From NCBI GenBank assembly GCA_963736425.1, contig CAVTOX010000024.1, forward strand, positions 35,519 through 99,518: a stretch of 64,000 bases of DNA, read 5' to 3'. This stretch comes from Prado023 sp963736425 (GTDB lineage: Bacteria > Actinomycetota > Actinomycetes > S36-B12 > CAIYMF01). Within the stretch, counting starts at the first letter, position 1. The number at the start of each line of letters is the position of its first letter. A model generated the notes under the pieces. It had not been told where the DNA came from and did no database searches. It worked only from the letters and a program-made list of their open reading frames with translations. The translations under genes and the position numbers were made by a program. This document shows, in pieces, positions 41,010 through 48,666 of the stretch.

Positions 41010-41360
41010 ATGCTCGCGCTGTTCGTTGTTCTGGCCATCCTGGTGGTGGCAGGAGTCGCTGTGCTCGTCGTGCGTGACCAGCCCCTCATCGCTGACGATC
41101 CGGTCGGCGCGCGGGCCCTGGCGTGGTCGCCCGAGGACGGGGTCCGGCCGCAGGACCTGGCTGAGGTCCGGTTCGCAGTCGCCCTGCGGGGCTACCGCAT
41201 GGACGAGGTCGACCGAGTCCTGGACGACACGCGCGCGGCGCTGGCCGGGCGGGATTCGCGGATTGCCGACCTGCAGCGCGTGGTCGCGTCCCTCGGCGGC
41301 GTGCCCGGAGGCGGCCAGGAGGGTGTCGTCCCCGCGTTCGCGCCGGAGCACGGCTCATGA
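41010..41360 (+). CDS. Membrane-anchored DivIVA-domain protein
   Basis: 116 residues: an N-terminal membrane helix (residues 2-21, LALFVVLAILVVAGVAVLVV), then a single DivIVA motif VRFAVALRGYRMDEVDRVLDDTRAAL, which in DivIVA/Wag31 and SepIVA guides membrane-curvature targeting and cell-wall growth. The coiled coil after it is short, so it is a minimal version. The ATG at 41010 follows CAGGAT at six bases. It overlaps the next gene by four bases (ATGA). Confidence 0.85.
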   Translation: MLALFVVLAILVVAGVAVLVVRDQPLIADDPVGARALAWSPEDGVRPQDLAEVRFAVALRGYRMDEVDRVLDDTRAALAGRDSRIADLQRVVASLGGVPGGGQEGVVPAFAPEHGS

Positions 41361-41812
41361 CGGGCCGGCGCCACCTGGTCCGCGACGTCATCGTGGATGC
41401 GCCGCCCGAGGTGGTCTTCGCTGCACTCACCGACTGGCCGACGCAGGGTCAGTGGATGCTCGGCACGCGGGTCTGGGCCGAGGGCTCGGGGGAGGGCGTG
41501 GGCGCCCGGCTCAGCGCGTTCACCGGAGTTGGCAGGCTGGGCTTCCTGGACACCATGGAGATCACCGAGTGGGAGCCGCCGAGGCTGGTCCGCGTGCTGC
41601 ACACCGGTCGCGTCGTGCGCGGACCGGGCATCTTCGAGGTGCTCGCCCTGCCCAACGGTCGTAGCCGGTTCGTCTGGCGCGAGGAGCTCGACCTGCCCCT
41701 CGGTCGCGTCGGGCGGGCGGGATTCGCGCTGGTCGGCCCGCTGTTCGCCGCCGGTGTGGAGAGCTCGTTGCGAAGGTTCGCGCAGATGATCGAGTCAGGT
41801 CAGCTTCGGTAG
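41357..41812 (+). CDS. SRPBCC (START-like) family protein
   Basis: 151 residues with a helix-grip fold: VRDVIVDAPPEVVFAALTDWPTQGQWM at residues 8-34 and MEITEWEPPRLVRVLHTGRVVRGPGIFEV near 63-91, typical of polyketide-cyclase/dehydrase-like SRPBCC proteins that bind a hydrophobic ligand in a central cavity. No catalytic residue can be assigned. It is co-translated with the DivIVA-domain protein; this pairing occurs in other actinobacteria. Confidence 0.88.
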   Translation: MTGRRHLVRDVIVDAPPEVVFAALTDWPTQGQWMLGTRVWAEGSGEGVGARLSAFTGVGRLGFLDTMEITEWEPPRLVRVLHTGRVVRGPGIFEVLALPNGRSRFVWREELDLPLGRVGRAGFALVGPLFAAGVESSLRRFAQMIESGQLR

Positions 41813-41937
41813 TACGCCCTGAACTTGCCGGGATCCGCTCGATCGGGTGCCGAGTGTGGCCTGCGACACGCCGTGGATGGGGGATAATGCTCCTAGAGGC
41901 TCCGTGTTCAGGGGCCGGCCACTGAGAGGGGACTGCG

Positions 41938-42105
41938 ATGGCGGCCATGAAGCCACGGACAGGTGACGGCCCGATGGAGGTCACCAAGGAGGGACGCGGC
42001 ATCGTGATGCGTGTCCCGCTCGAGGGCGGTGGTCGTCTTGTCGTCGAGCTCAACGCGGACGAGGCACGTGACCTCGGCACCCAGCTGATGACGGTCGCTG
42101 GCTGA
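41938..42105 (+). CDS. DUF3117 mini-protein
   Basis: 55 residues: MAAMKPRTGDGPMEVTKEGR, then GIVMRVPLEGGGRLVVELNADEA, ending LGTQLMTVAG. This is the near-invariant DUF3117 family, found throughout actinobacteria (Rv1211 in M. tuberculosis), of unknown function. AGAGGGG precedes the ATG at 41938. GATAAT at 41883-41888 is a good -10 candidate, about 50 bases upstream. It forms its own unit between the SRPBCC protein and pepA. Confidence 0.95.
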   Translation: MAAMKPRTGDGPMEVTKEGRGIVMRVPLEGGGRLVVELNADEARDLGTQLMTVAG

Positions 42106-42191
42106 GCGCACCAATACTGCCGCGGACCCCGCACCCGACTGCCCCCGGGCGGTACGGTTGCGGGGTCCGCGTCGTTCCTGGGGAGGCTTGT

Positions 42192-43807
42192 GTGCCCGCA
42201 CTGCCGCAGATGCTCGTCGAGGCAGTGGCCGATCCGCTGGGTGCCCCGGGGAGCTCCCTCGATGCGCTGGCCGCACCCCAGCTCCCGGGCGACAGGCCGG
42301 GGACGACAGCCCGGTGGACGAACGGTCGCTTGACGACAGCCCGGTCGACGAGCGACCAGGTCCAGGGGTGGTCATCATCGGCGTCCATCCCGCTCCCGGC
42401 GCCGACCAGCCAGTCTGGGTCGACCCGCCGGTCGTCGAGCTGCTCGCGCGGTGGGGGGTGGACCTGCCCCGCCGGTTGAGCCGCACGCATGCCTCGGGCG
42501 CGCGCTCGGAGGCCGTCTGGATCGACCTGGAGCGTGACGCGCCGGCCTCGGTCCTGGCGTTGGGCCTCGGATCCGGCGCCCCCTCGGAGATTCGCCGCTC
42601 CGCCGCCGCCGCAGTGCGTCGGGTGCGCGGGACCGACGAGGTCCTCGTCCTTGCCACCCGCGGCCTTGACGAGGCGGCGTTGCGGGCCTTCACCGAGGGC
42701 CTGTTCCTTGGTACCGCGACCCCGACCTGGGCGAGCTCACCGCCGCCGGCGCCGCCCGCGCGCGTGCGCCTGGCGGTCAGTGACGTGGCCGTCGGCCAAC
42801 GGGCGATCGAGGCAGGCCGGGTGCACGCCGGCGCCACCCTTGCCGCCCGGATCATGATCCACACACCCTCGAACATCAAGGATCCGGCGTGGATGGCCGG
42901 GCAGGCCCAGGAGGTCGCGGATGTGTCCGGCCTGACGATCCGGGTGCTCGACGAGGCCGATCTGGCCCGTGAGGGGTTCGGCGGCCTGGTGGCGGTCGGG
43001 TCGGGGTCGGTGCGGCCCCCGCGGCTGGTGCAGCTGGAATGGGCGCCTGACGGGTCACGGGACTCCCGGCACGTGGTGCTGGTCGGCAAGGGCATCACCT
43101 TCGACTCCGGCGGCCTGTCCTTGAAGCCACCGGACATGCAGGTCGCGATGAAGACCGACATGTCCGGGGCGGCTGCCGTATGCGCGGTGATGGGTGCGCT
43201 CGCCGAGCGTGCGCCTGCCGGGCTGCGGGTGACGGGGCTGCTCTGCCTGGCCGAGAACCTGCCGGGCGCTGGCGCCACTCGACCGGGGGACGTCGTGACC
43301 CACCACGGCGGCCTGACCAGTGAGGTCGTGAACACTGACGCCGAGGGTCGGCTCGTGCTCGGCGACGGCCTGGACTACGCCGTCAACGACCTCGCCGCAG
43401 ACGTGGTCGTGGACATCGCGACGCTGACCGGGGCGGCGACCCTCGGGCTCGGCCGGCGGCACGCGGCGCTGTTCAGCAACTCCGACGCGCTCGCGGCCGG
43501 ACTCTCGGCGGCAGGCGACGCCGCGGGGGAGTCGATGTGGCGGATGCCGCTGCACGCCGAGTACTCCGCCCTGATCGCCTCGGAGGTCGCCGACCAGGCC
43601 AACGCCGAGTCCAAGCCCGGTCCCGGCCCGGGGGCCATCACCGCGGCGCTGTTCCTCCAGCGCTTCGTGGGATCGACACCCTGGGCGCACCTGGACATCG
43701 CGGGGGTGGGTCGCTCGGACGCCGAGCGCGACGACCTCCCCAAGGGCGGCACAGGGTTCGGCGCCCGCGCCCTGCTGCGCTGGCTGGAAGCCGGCGCCCC
43801 CGCGTAG
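42192..43807 (+). CDS. pepA: Leucyl aminopeptidase (M17), frameshifted
   Basis: About 538 residues after correction. It releases N-terminal residues from peptides using two metal ions. Active site: VGKGITFDSGGLSLKPP (Lys and Asp) and the M17 signature NTDAEGRLVLGDGLDYA. The GTG 42192 follows GGGGAGG. The first frame (ALPQMLVEAVADPLGAP) gives way to the second at 42299-42302, where one G seems missing from a GGGG run, continuing DDSPVDER. The linker carries a duplicated 10-residue unit. The catalytic half is intact, so the frameshift is likely a sequencing artefact. Confidence 0.88.
42302..42361 (+). repeat. 30-bp tandem duplication within pepA
   Basis: GACGACAGCCCGGT starts at 42302 and again at 42332; the two 30-base units differ at a few positions and encode DDSPVDERSL and DDSPVDERPG in the linker before the catalytic domain. 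It directly follows the probable missing base. Confidence 0.8.
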
Positions 43808-43817
43808 GGCGGGTGCG

Positions 43818-44471
43818 TCAGCTGCGGGCGCGCAGGACCGCGACCAGCAGGCCGTCACCGACCGGCAGCAGGCTGGGCGTGAACCGCTCGTCGTCGCGCA
43901 GGGCCGTGACGAGCGCGCGCAGGTCGATCGTCTGGGGATCGCGCTGGGCGGGATCGGCGACCTTGTCGTGCCAGAGGGCGTTGTCGAACACCACTGCTCC
44001 ACCTGGGCGGAGCAGGCGGACGGCCTGGTCGAGGTACGCCGCGTACTCGGACTTGTCACCGTCGACGAAGACGACGTCGTAGGCGCCGTCGGTCAGCCGG
44101 GGCAGCACCTCGAGCGCACGGCCGGTGATCAGGCGCGTGCGAGCCGTGCTGATGCCGGCGGAGGCGAACGTGGCCCGGGCGACCCGCTGGTTCTCGGCCT
44201 CCACGTCCACACTGGTCAGGATCCCGTCGGCGCGCATCCCGCGCAGGAGGGCCAGCCCGGAGATCCCGGCGCCGGTACCGACCTCGACGACGGCATGCGC
44301 GTCGAGCAGGGCGGTGATCATGGTGAGCGCCGAAGCTCCTCCGCGGCCGACGGCAGGGCATCCGAGCTCGGCGGCCTTGGCGCGCGCCTCGGTGACGTAG
44401 TCATCCTCGGGGAGCCATGCCTCGGCGTAGTTCCAGCTGGTGGCATTGGGGGGCGTGACCGCGGCGCACAT
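43818..44471 (-). CDS. O-methyltransferase, class I SAM-dependent
   Basis: 217 residues of the catechol/caffeoyl-CoA O-methyltransferase group. SAM-binding motif I is AVVEVGTGAGISGLALLRGM near residue 60, acidic motif II ILTSVDVEAENQRVA, and the metal-binding YDVVFVDGDKSEY and VVFDNALWHDKVAD. The homologue Rv1220c sits beside sigE-rseA-htrA in mycobacteria; here it faces htrA directly. GAAAGG precedes the ATG. The natural substrate is unknown. Confidence 0.92.
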   Translation of the reverse strand: MCAAVTPPNATSWNYAEAWLPEDDYVTEARAKAAELGCPAVGRGGASALTMITALLDAHAVVEVGTGAGISGLALLRGMRADGILTSVDVEAENQRVARATFASAGISTARTRLITGRALEVLPRLTDGAYDVVFVDGDKSEYAAYLDQAVRLLRPGGAVVFDNALWHDKVADPAQRDPQTIDLRALVTALRDDERFTPSLLPVGDGLLVAVLRARS

Positions 44472-44600
44472 GGTGGCCTTTCATTGCTTGCGGGCTTCTG
44501 GGCTGGGCACAGCGTAATCGCCGCGCGCGGGGCCTTGGGACCAGGGCGGGGGATTACAGGACGCTGACCTTGCTCGGCTGACCCCCTGATGGGCGACGCC

Positions 44601-44606
44601 TACGGT
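44601..44606 (+). promoter_or_regulatory. -10 box of htrA
   Basis: TACGGT, seven bases before ATG 44614, in the 142-bp gap after the divergent methyltransferase gene. An alternative start, ATG 44641, has a weak AGGATG site. Confidence 0.5.
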
Positions 44607-44613
44607 TTCCGTT

Positions 44614-46179
44614 ATGACGATCAGACAGGATGATGTACCCATGACCGATCAGTACCCCGTGCCCGGGCAGCCTGAGGGCAGCTGGCAGGCCAGTGACGGT
44701 GCCCCCGCGTCGTCGCCGGATACGACTCCCTCAGCGGCTGACCACGCGCCCGCGCTGGCGCCTGATCCGACTGTGCAGCCCGCGGTCGGCCAGGCGCCCG
44801 ATGCCTGGCCCACGCCCAACGGATGGCAGGCGCCCCAGGACAACCCCTATGGCGCCCCTGCCGGCCCCTCGGGCTACGACGCCGGATACCCGACCGGCCA
44901 GGCCGCCGGGTACCCAGCCGCCCCCACTGGGGGCGCCGCGTGGCAGTCGCAGACCTCGGCCTACCCGGGCCAGCCGGGCTACGGCTACCCCGGAGCTCCC
45001 GATCAGGCGGCCGGCGCGGGCAGCTGGCAGTACGACACCACCGCGTTCGCCGCAGCGGGTGCCCCGCCCGTCGCGCCGTCCACGGCACCGTCCACGGCGG
45101 GATCCGGCGGCGCCAAGTCGCGCACCGGGCTGATCCTCGTGACGGCAGCCCTGGTTGGTCTGCTCTCGGGCGGGATCGGCGCGTACGCCTTCACGCAGGC
45201 CGACTCGTCGGCCAACGGCACCACGACGGTGGCCCTGCCCCAGTCGGGCGCGGACAAGTCCGAGCGCCCGACCGGCACCGTCGCGGCGATCGCCGCATCC
45301 GTGAGCCCCGCCGTGGTCTCCCTGGAGGTCAACGGATCGCAGGGCTCGGGCACCGGCTCCGGCTTCGTGATCCGCGACAACGGCTACATCGTGACCAACA
45401 ATCACGTCGTCGAGGGTGCCGCCGATGGCGGCGACATCACGGTCCACTTCGCTGACGGCCGGAAGTTCGACGCCAAGATCGTGGGACGAGACACCAACTA
45501 CGACATCGCCGTGGTCAAGATCGATGCCTCGGGCCTGCCCACTGTGGTCCTGGGGAACTCGGACGGCGTCGTCGTCGGCGACCTCGCCATCGCCATCGGG
45601 TCCCCGCTGGGCCTCGAGGGCACCGTGACCGCCGGAATCATCAGCGCGCTCAACCGCCCCGTCACCGCAGGTGGTCAGGGCTCGACCTCCTTCATCAACG
45701 CGATCCAGACCGATGCCGCCATCAACCCGGGCAACTCCGGCGGGGCGCTGGTCAACTCCGCGGGTGAGGTTGTCGGCGTGAACTCCGCGATCGCCACGCT
45801 CGGTGATGGAACGAGCCAGAGCGGCTCGATCGGCCTTGGCTTCGCCATCCCGATCAACCAGGTCAAGCGCATCGGCGAGGAGCTGATCAACACGGGCTCC
45901 TCGACCAAGCCGATCATCGGGGTGTCCCTGGACCAGAGCTACCAGGGTGAGGGCGCGCGCGTCCAGGAGGTCACCGCTGGTGGTCCGGCGGAGGCTGCGG
46001 GCCTTGAGGCCGGCGACATCATCGTGGAGTTCGACGGCCAGCCGGTCACCGACGCCACCTCGCTGATCGTCGACATCCGCTCGATGAAGCCCGGCGACAA
46101 GGTCGCGCTGTCGGTCAAGCGGGGCTCGAGCACCGAGGACCTGACCATCACACTCGGCTCGGATTCCTCCTCCGGCTGA
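44614..46179 (+). CDS. htrA: HtrA/DegP-like membrane serine protease
   Basis: 521 residues: a long cytoplasmic Pro/Gly/Tyr/Gln-rich tail (1-165), one membrane helix near 172-194 (LILVTAALVGLLSGGIGAYAF), an extracytoplasmic trypsin-like domain and one PDZ domain. Catalytic triad: His264 (TNNHVVEG), Asp297 (NYDIAVVKID), Ser375 (NPGNSGGAL). The PDZ starts near KPIIGVSLDQSY and has the AGLEAGDIIVEFDGQPV ligand-binding strand. It degrades or refolds damaged envelope proteins. In mycobacteria the sigE and rseA genes come just before it; they are absent here. The tail resembles the kinase-target tails of other actinobacterial membrane proteins. Confidence 0.95.
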   Translation: MTIRQDDVPMTDQYPVPGQPEGSWQASDGAPASSPDTTPSAADHAPALAPDPTVQPAVGQAPDAWPTPNGWQAPQDNPYGAPAGPSGYDAGYPTGQAAGYPAAPTGGAAWQSQTSAYPGQPGYGYPGAPDQAAGAGSWQYDTTAFAAAGAPPVAPSTAPSTAGSGGAKSRTGLILVTAALVGLLSGGIGAYAFTQADSSANGTTTVALPQSGADKSERPTGTVAAIAASVSPAVVSLEVNGSQGSGTGSGFVIRDNGYIVTNNHVVEGAADGGDITVHFADGRKFDAKIVGRDTNYDIAVVKIDASGLPTVVLGNSDGVVVGDLAIAIGSPLGLEGTVTAGIISALNRPVTAGGQGSTSFINAIQTDAAINPGNSGGALVNSAGEVVGVNSAIATLGDGTSQSGSIGLGFAIPINQVKRIGEELINTGSSTKPIIGVSLDQSYQGEGARVQEVTAGGPAEAAGLEAGDIIVEFDGQPVTDATSLIVDIRSMKPGDKVALSVKRGSSTEDLTITLGSDSSSG

Positions 46180-46188
46180 CCCGCTGCG

Positions 46189-46194
46189 TACGCT
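46189..46194 (+). promoter_or_regulatory. -10 box of tatB
   Basis: TACGCT, six bases before GTG 46201, right after the htrA stop codon, so tatB may have its own leaderless transcript. Confidence 0.5.
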
Positions 46195-46200
46195 GGGTCC

Positions 46201-46584
46201 GTGCCCGACATCGGCTTAGGCGAGATCATCGTGATCGTGGTGATCGCCCTGCTGGTGTTCGGGCCGGACCGGCTTCCGAAAGTGGCTGCCGACGCAGCTC
46301 GGCTGCTGCGCCAGGTTCGGGTGATGGCGGCCTCGGCGCGCAAGGACCTGGTGGATGCGGCCGGGCTCGAGGACGACGGTGAGATGGCGCAGACGGTCCG
46401 CGACCTGCGCGACCTGGACCCCCGGCGGGCGATGCAGGGCGTGCTGGCCGACGATCCCGCGGCCACGGGACCGGCCTCGGCAGAGCGCCCCGGACCGGTC
46501 GCTCCGAGGGCGAGCGCAGCAGATGCCCAGCCGGTGGCCCCGCCCGTCGTGGCCCCGGCGCAGGCCGACCCCGACTGGACCTGA
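46201..46584 (+). CDS. tatB: Sec-independent translocase subunit TatB
   Basis: 127 residues: a short N-terminal membrane helix (IGLGEIIVIVVIALLVFGPDRLPKV, including the conserved Glu8 and the FGP hinge), an amphipathic helix to about residue 55, and a disordered Pro/Ala-rich tail. TatB with TatC recognises twin-arginine signal peptides. It lies next to htrA as in mycobacteria. It ends convergent with the GAP-family gene. Confidence 0.92.
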   Translation: MPDIGLGEIIVIVVIALLVFGPDRLPKVAADAARLLRQVRVMAASARKDLVDAAGLEDDGEMAQTVRDLRDLDPRRAMQGVLADDPAATGPASAERPGPVAPRASAADAQPVAPPVVAPAQADPDWT

Positions 46585-46617
46585 GGGAGCAGAACGGCCG
46601 CGAGGCCCGCGACCAGG

Positions 46618-47283
46618 TCAGGTCGCTGCGGAGAGTCCTGCAGCCAGCACCATCACGCCCAGGACGACCAGCACGCCCACAGCCAGGGCCGTGCTGTTGG
46701 CCTCCAGCCAGGACTTCCAGCCACCGAGGACGTCGGGCGCGCGGTCGCCGAGCAGGCGATGGGCCACCACCGGCGTCGCCACCCCGATCGACCCCACCAC
46801 GACGAAGGCGCCCACGCCGGCCATCGCGGTGCCCGTGCTCGTGGTGAGTGCCGCGATCTCAACGCCGGCAGCCAGCGCCATGACCAGGTTCTTCGGGTTC
46901 CCCACGGCCAGGACGGCGCCCAGCCCGGCCGACTGCCGGGGAGTGTAGGTCTCCAGGGCGGACATCCACTTCGGCGGATCCTTGACGTCCCCTCGAGCCG
47001 GGCGACGCAGCCACTTGACCAGGGCCATCGCCAGGAAGGCGATGCCGGTCACGACCTGGATCCAGCCGATGGACTGGTCGTCGGGGGGTGCCGGGTCCCG
47101 CACGCCGGCGAGCAGGAGCGCGCCGACGACCAGGGCCGTCAGGGCCACGAGCCAGGCCCCGAGGAAGGCCGAGGAGTTCGACCGGGCACGCGGGGTCATG
47201 AGGACCAGCAGTATCGGCAGGATCGGCAGGGGGCTCAGGCCCACGACCAGTGCCAGCGGCAGGATCGTTGCGACCAGGTCCAT
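46618..47283 (-). CDS. GAP-family (Sap-like) membrane protein
   Basis: 221 residues with six hydrophobic segments. The N-terminal LPLALVVGLSPLPILPILLVLM and the AVGNPKNLVMALAAG segment are typical of the Sap/GAP family (PF11139), related to LysE exporters and, in mycobacteria, to glycolipid export. The substrate here is unknown. It begins 12 bases after the mrp stop codon, in the same direction, with no clear ribosome site, so it probably depends on mrp. Confidence 0.85.
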   Translation of the reverse strand: MDLVATILPLALVVGLSPLPILPILLVLMTPRARSNSSAFLGAWLVALTALVVGALLLAGVRDPAPPDDQSIGWIQVVTGIAFLAMALVKWLRRPARGDVKDPPKWMSALETYTPRQSAGLGAVLAVGNPKNLVMALAAGVEIAALTTSTGTAMAGVGAFVVVGSIGVATPVVAHRLLGDRAPDVLGGWKSWLEANSTALAVGVLVVLGVMVLAAGLSAAT

Positions 47284-47295
47284 GGACGCAGACTG

Positions 47296-48426
47296 TCAGA
47301 ACCGGCTGGCGGGGGTCAGCCCGAGCGACAGGCCGGAGAGCCCGCGTGGGCGCTTGCCCAGCCGCTCGGCGATCCCACGCAGCACCTCGGCGGCGGGGGC
47401 ACTCGGCTGGGCCAGGACCAGGGGGGCACCGGAGTCCCCACCCTCGCGCAGGTGCACGTCGAAGGGGATCCGCCCGAGCAGCGGCACCTCGGTCTCCAGC
47501 GCTGCGGAGAGCACGTTGGCGACCTTCTGGCCGCCCCCCGAGCCGAAGATGTCCACGACCTCGCCGCAGTGCGGGCAGGGGAAGCCACTCATGTTCTCGA
47601 TGACACCGGCGATGCGCTGGTTGGTCTCCTTCGCGACCATGCCGGCCCGGACGGCCACCTCGGCGGCAGCCTCCTGGGGCGTGGTGACGACCACGACCTC
47701 CGCGTGCGGCAGCAGCTGCGCGGCGGAGATGGCGACGTCACCGGTGCCCGGGGGCAGGTCCAGCAGGAGCACGTCGAGGTCGCCCCACCAGACGTCGGCG
47801 AGGAACTGCTGCAGCGCGCGGTGCAGCATCGGCCCGCGCCACGTCACGGGCTGGGTCACCCCGCCGGGCTTGAACGGCAGCATCGAGATCACGCGGACCC
47901 CATGGCCCGTCGGAGGCATGATCAGCCCCTCGACCATCGTCGGATTCACCGTCACGTTGAGCATCCGCGGGATGCTGTGCCCGTACACGTCGGCGTCCAC
48001 GACCCCGACCGACAGCCCCTGCGCGACCATCGACGCGGCCAGGTTCGCGGTGATCGAGGACTTGCCGACACCGCCCTTGCCGGAGGCGATCAGGTAGACA
48101 CGGGTCAGTGACCCGGGCTTGGTGAACTGGATCTCCTTCTCGGGGCCGCCGAGTGTCGCGCGCATCTCCTTGCGCTGCTCGTCGCTCATCACGTCGAGGT
48201 CGACGGTCACGCTGGTGACTCCCTCGACGGCCTCCACCGCGCGGGTCACCCGGCCGGTGATCTCGTCGCGCATGGGGCACCCAGCGACCGTCAGGTAGAC
48301 ATCTACGTGGACCGCGCCACCGTCGATCCGGATGTCCTTGACCATCCCGAGCTCGGTGATGGGTCGGCGGATCTCCGGGTCCTGGACCCCGGCCAGTGCA
48401 GCGTGAATGGTCTCGCGAGTAGGCAT
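47296..48426 (-). CDS. mrp: Mrp/NBP35-family iron-sulfur cluster carrier ATPase
   Basis: 376 residues: an N-terminal MIP18/DUF59 domain (residues 1-90, with TVAGCPMRDEI) and a ParA-like ATPase with deviant Walker A SGKGGVGKSSITANLA near residue 113, DADVYGHSIPRML, DLPPGTGDVAIS, and the cluster-binding pair CPHC in NMSGFPCPHCGEVV. It transfers iron-sulfur clusters to apo-proteins. It matches the position of Rv1229c downstream of tatB. The gene is followed by the GAP-family gene on the same transcript. Confidence 0.95.
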   Translation of the reverse strand: MPTRETIHAALAGVQDPEIRRPITELGMVKDIRIDGGAVHVDVYLTVAGCPMRDEITGRVTRAVEAVEGVTSVTVDLDVMSDEQRKEMRATLGGPEKEIQFTKPGSLTRVYLIASGKGGVGKSSITANLAASMVAQGLSVGVVDADVYGHSIPRMLNVTVNPTMVEGLIMPPTGHGVRVISMLPFKPGGVTQPVTWRGPMLHRALQQFLADVWWGDLDVLLLDLPPGTGDVAISAAQLLPHAEVVVVTTPQEAAAEVAVRAGMVAKETNQRIAGVIENMSGFPCPHCGEVVDIFGSGGGQKVANVLSAALETEVPLLGRIPFDVHLREGGDSGAPLVLAQPSAPAAEVLRGIAERLGKRPRGLSGLSLGLTPASRF

Positions 48427-48495
48427 GGGAGAACCCTATGTCGGATCCGGAACTCCCGACCTCCGAGCCCTGGTCGACAGCGGGGCGAAGCCGAA

Positions 48496-48582
48496 GCGGG
48501 GTCGGGCCTTTTCGAAAGCGCACGTAGAGCAAGCGCCGCGAAGCGGTGCGCAGCAGTGCGCGTCGAAAACGCCCGACCCCGC
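48496..48582. repeat. 87-bp nested palindromic element between the glycosidase gene and mrp
   Basis: The left arm 48496-48523 begins GCGGGGTCGGGC and matches the right arm 48556-48582 (ending GCCCGACCCCGC) over about 27 bases with only two or three differences; the GTTTTCGA-like part is also kept. The 32-base interior has its own stem (GCGCCGC, GAA, GCGGTGC). It sits 84 bases downstream of the glycosidase stop in the 240-bp gap. Too elaborate for a simple terminator; a structured RNA or small dispersed palindromic repeat is possible. No other feature is seen in 48427-48666. Confidence 0.75.
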
Positions 48583-48666
48583 GGACCGGTCGCAGGTTCC
48601 GACCGCCCCTGTGCCACCAGTCCCCTCCCGCCCCGAAGGCTGGTCAAGCCCGAAGGTCGGACCGAA

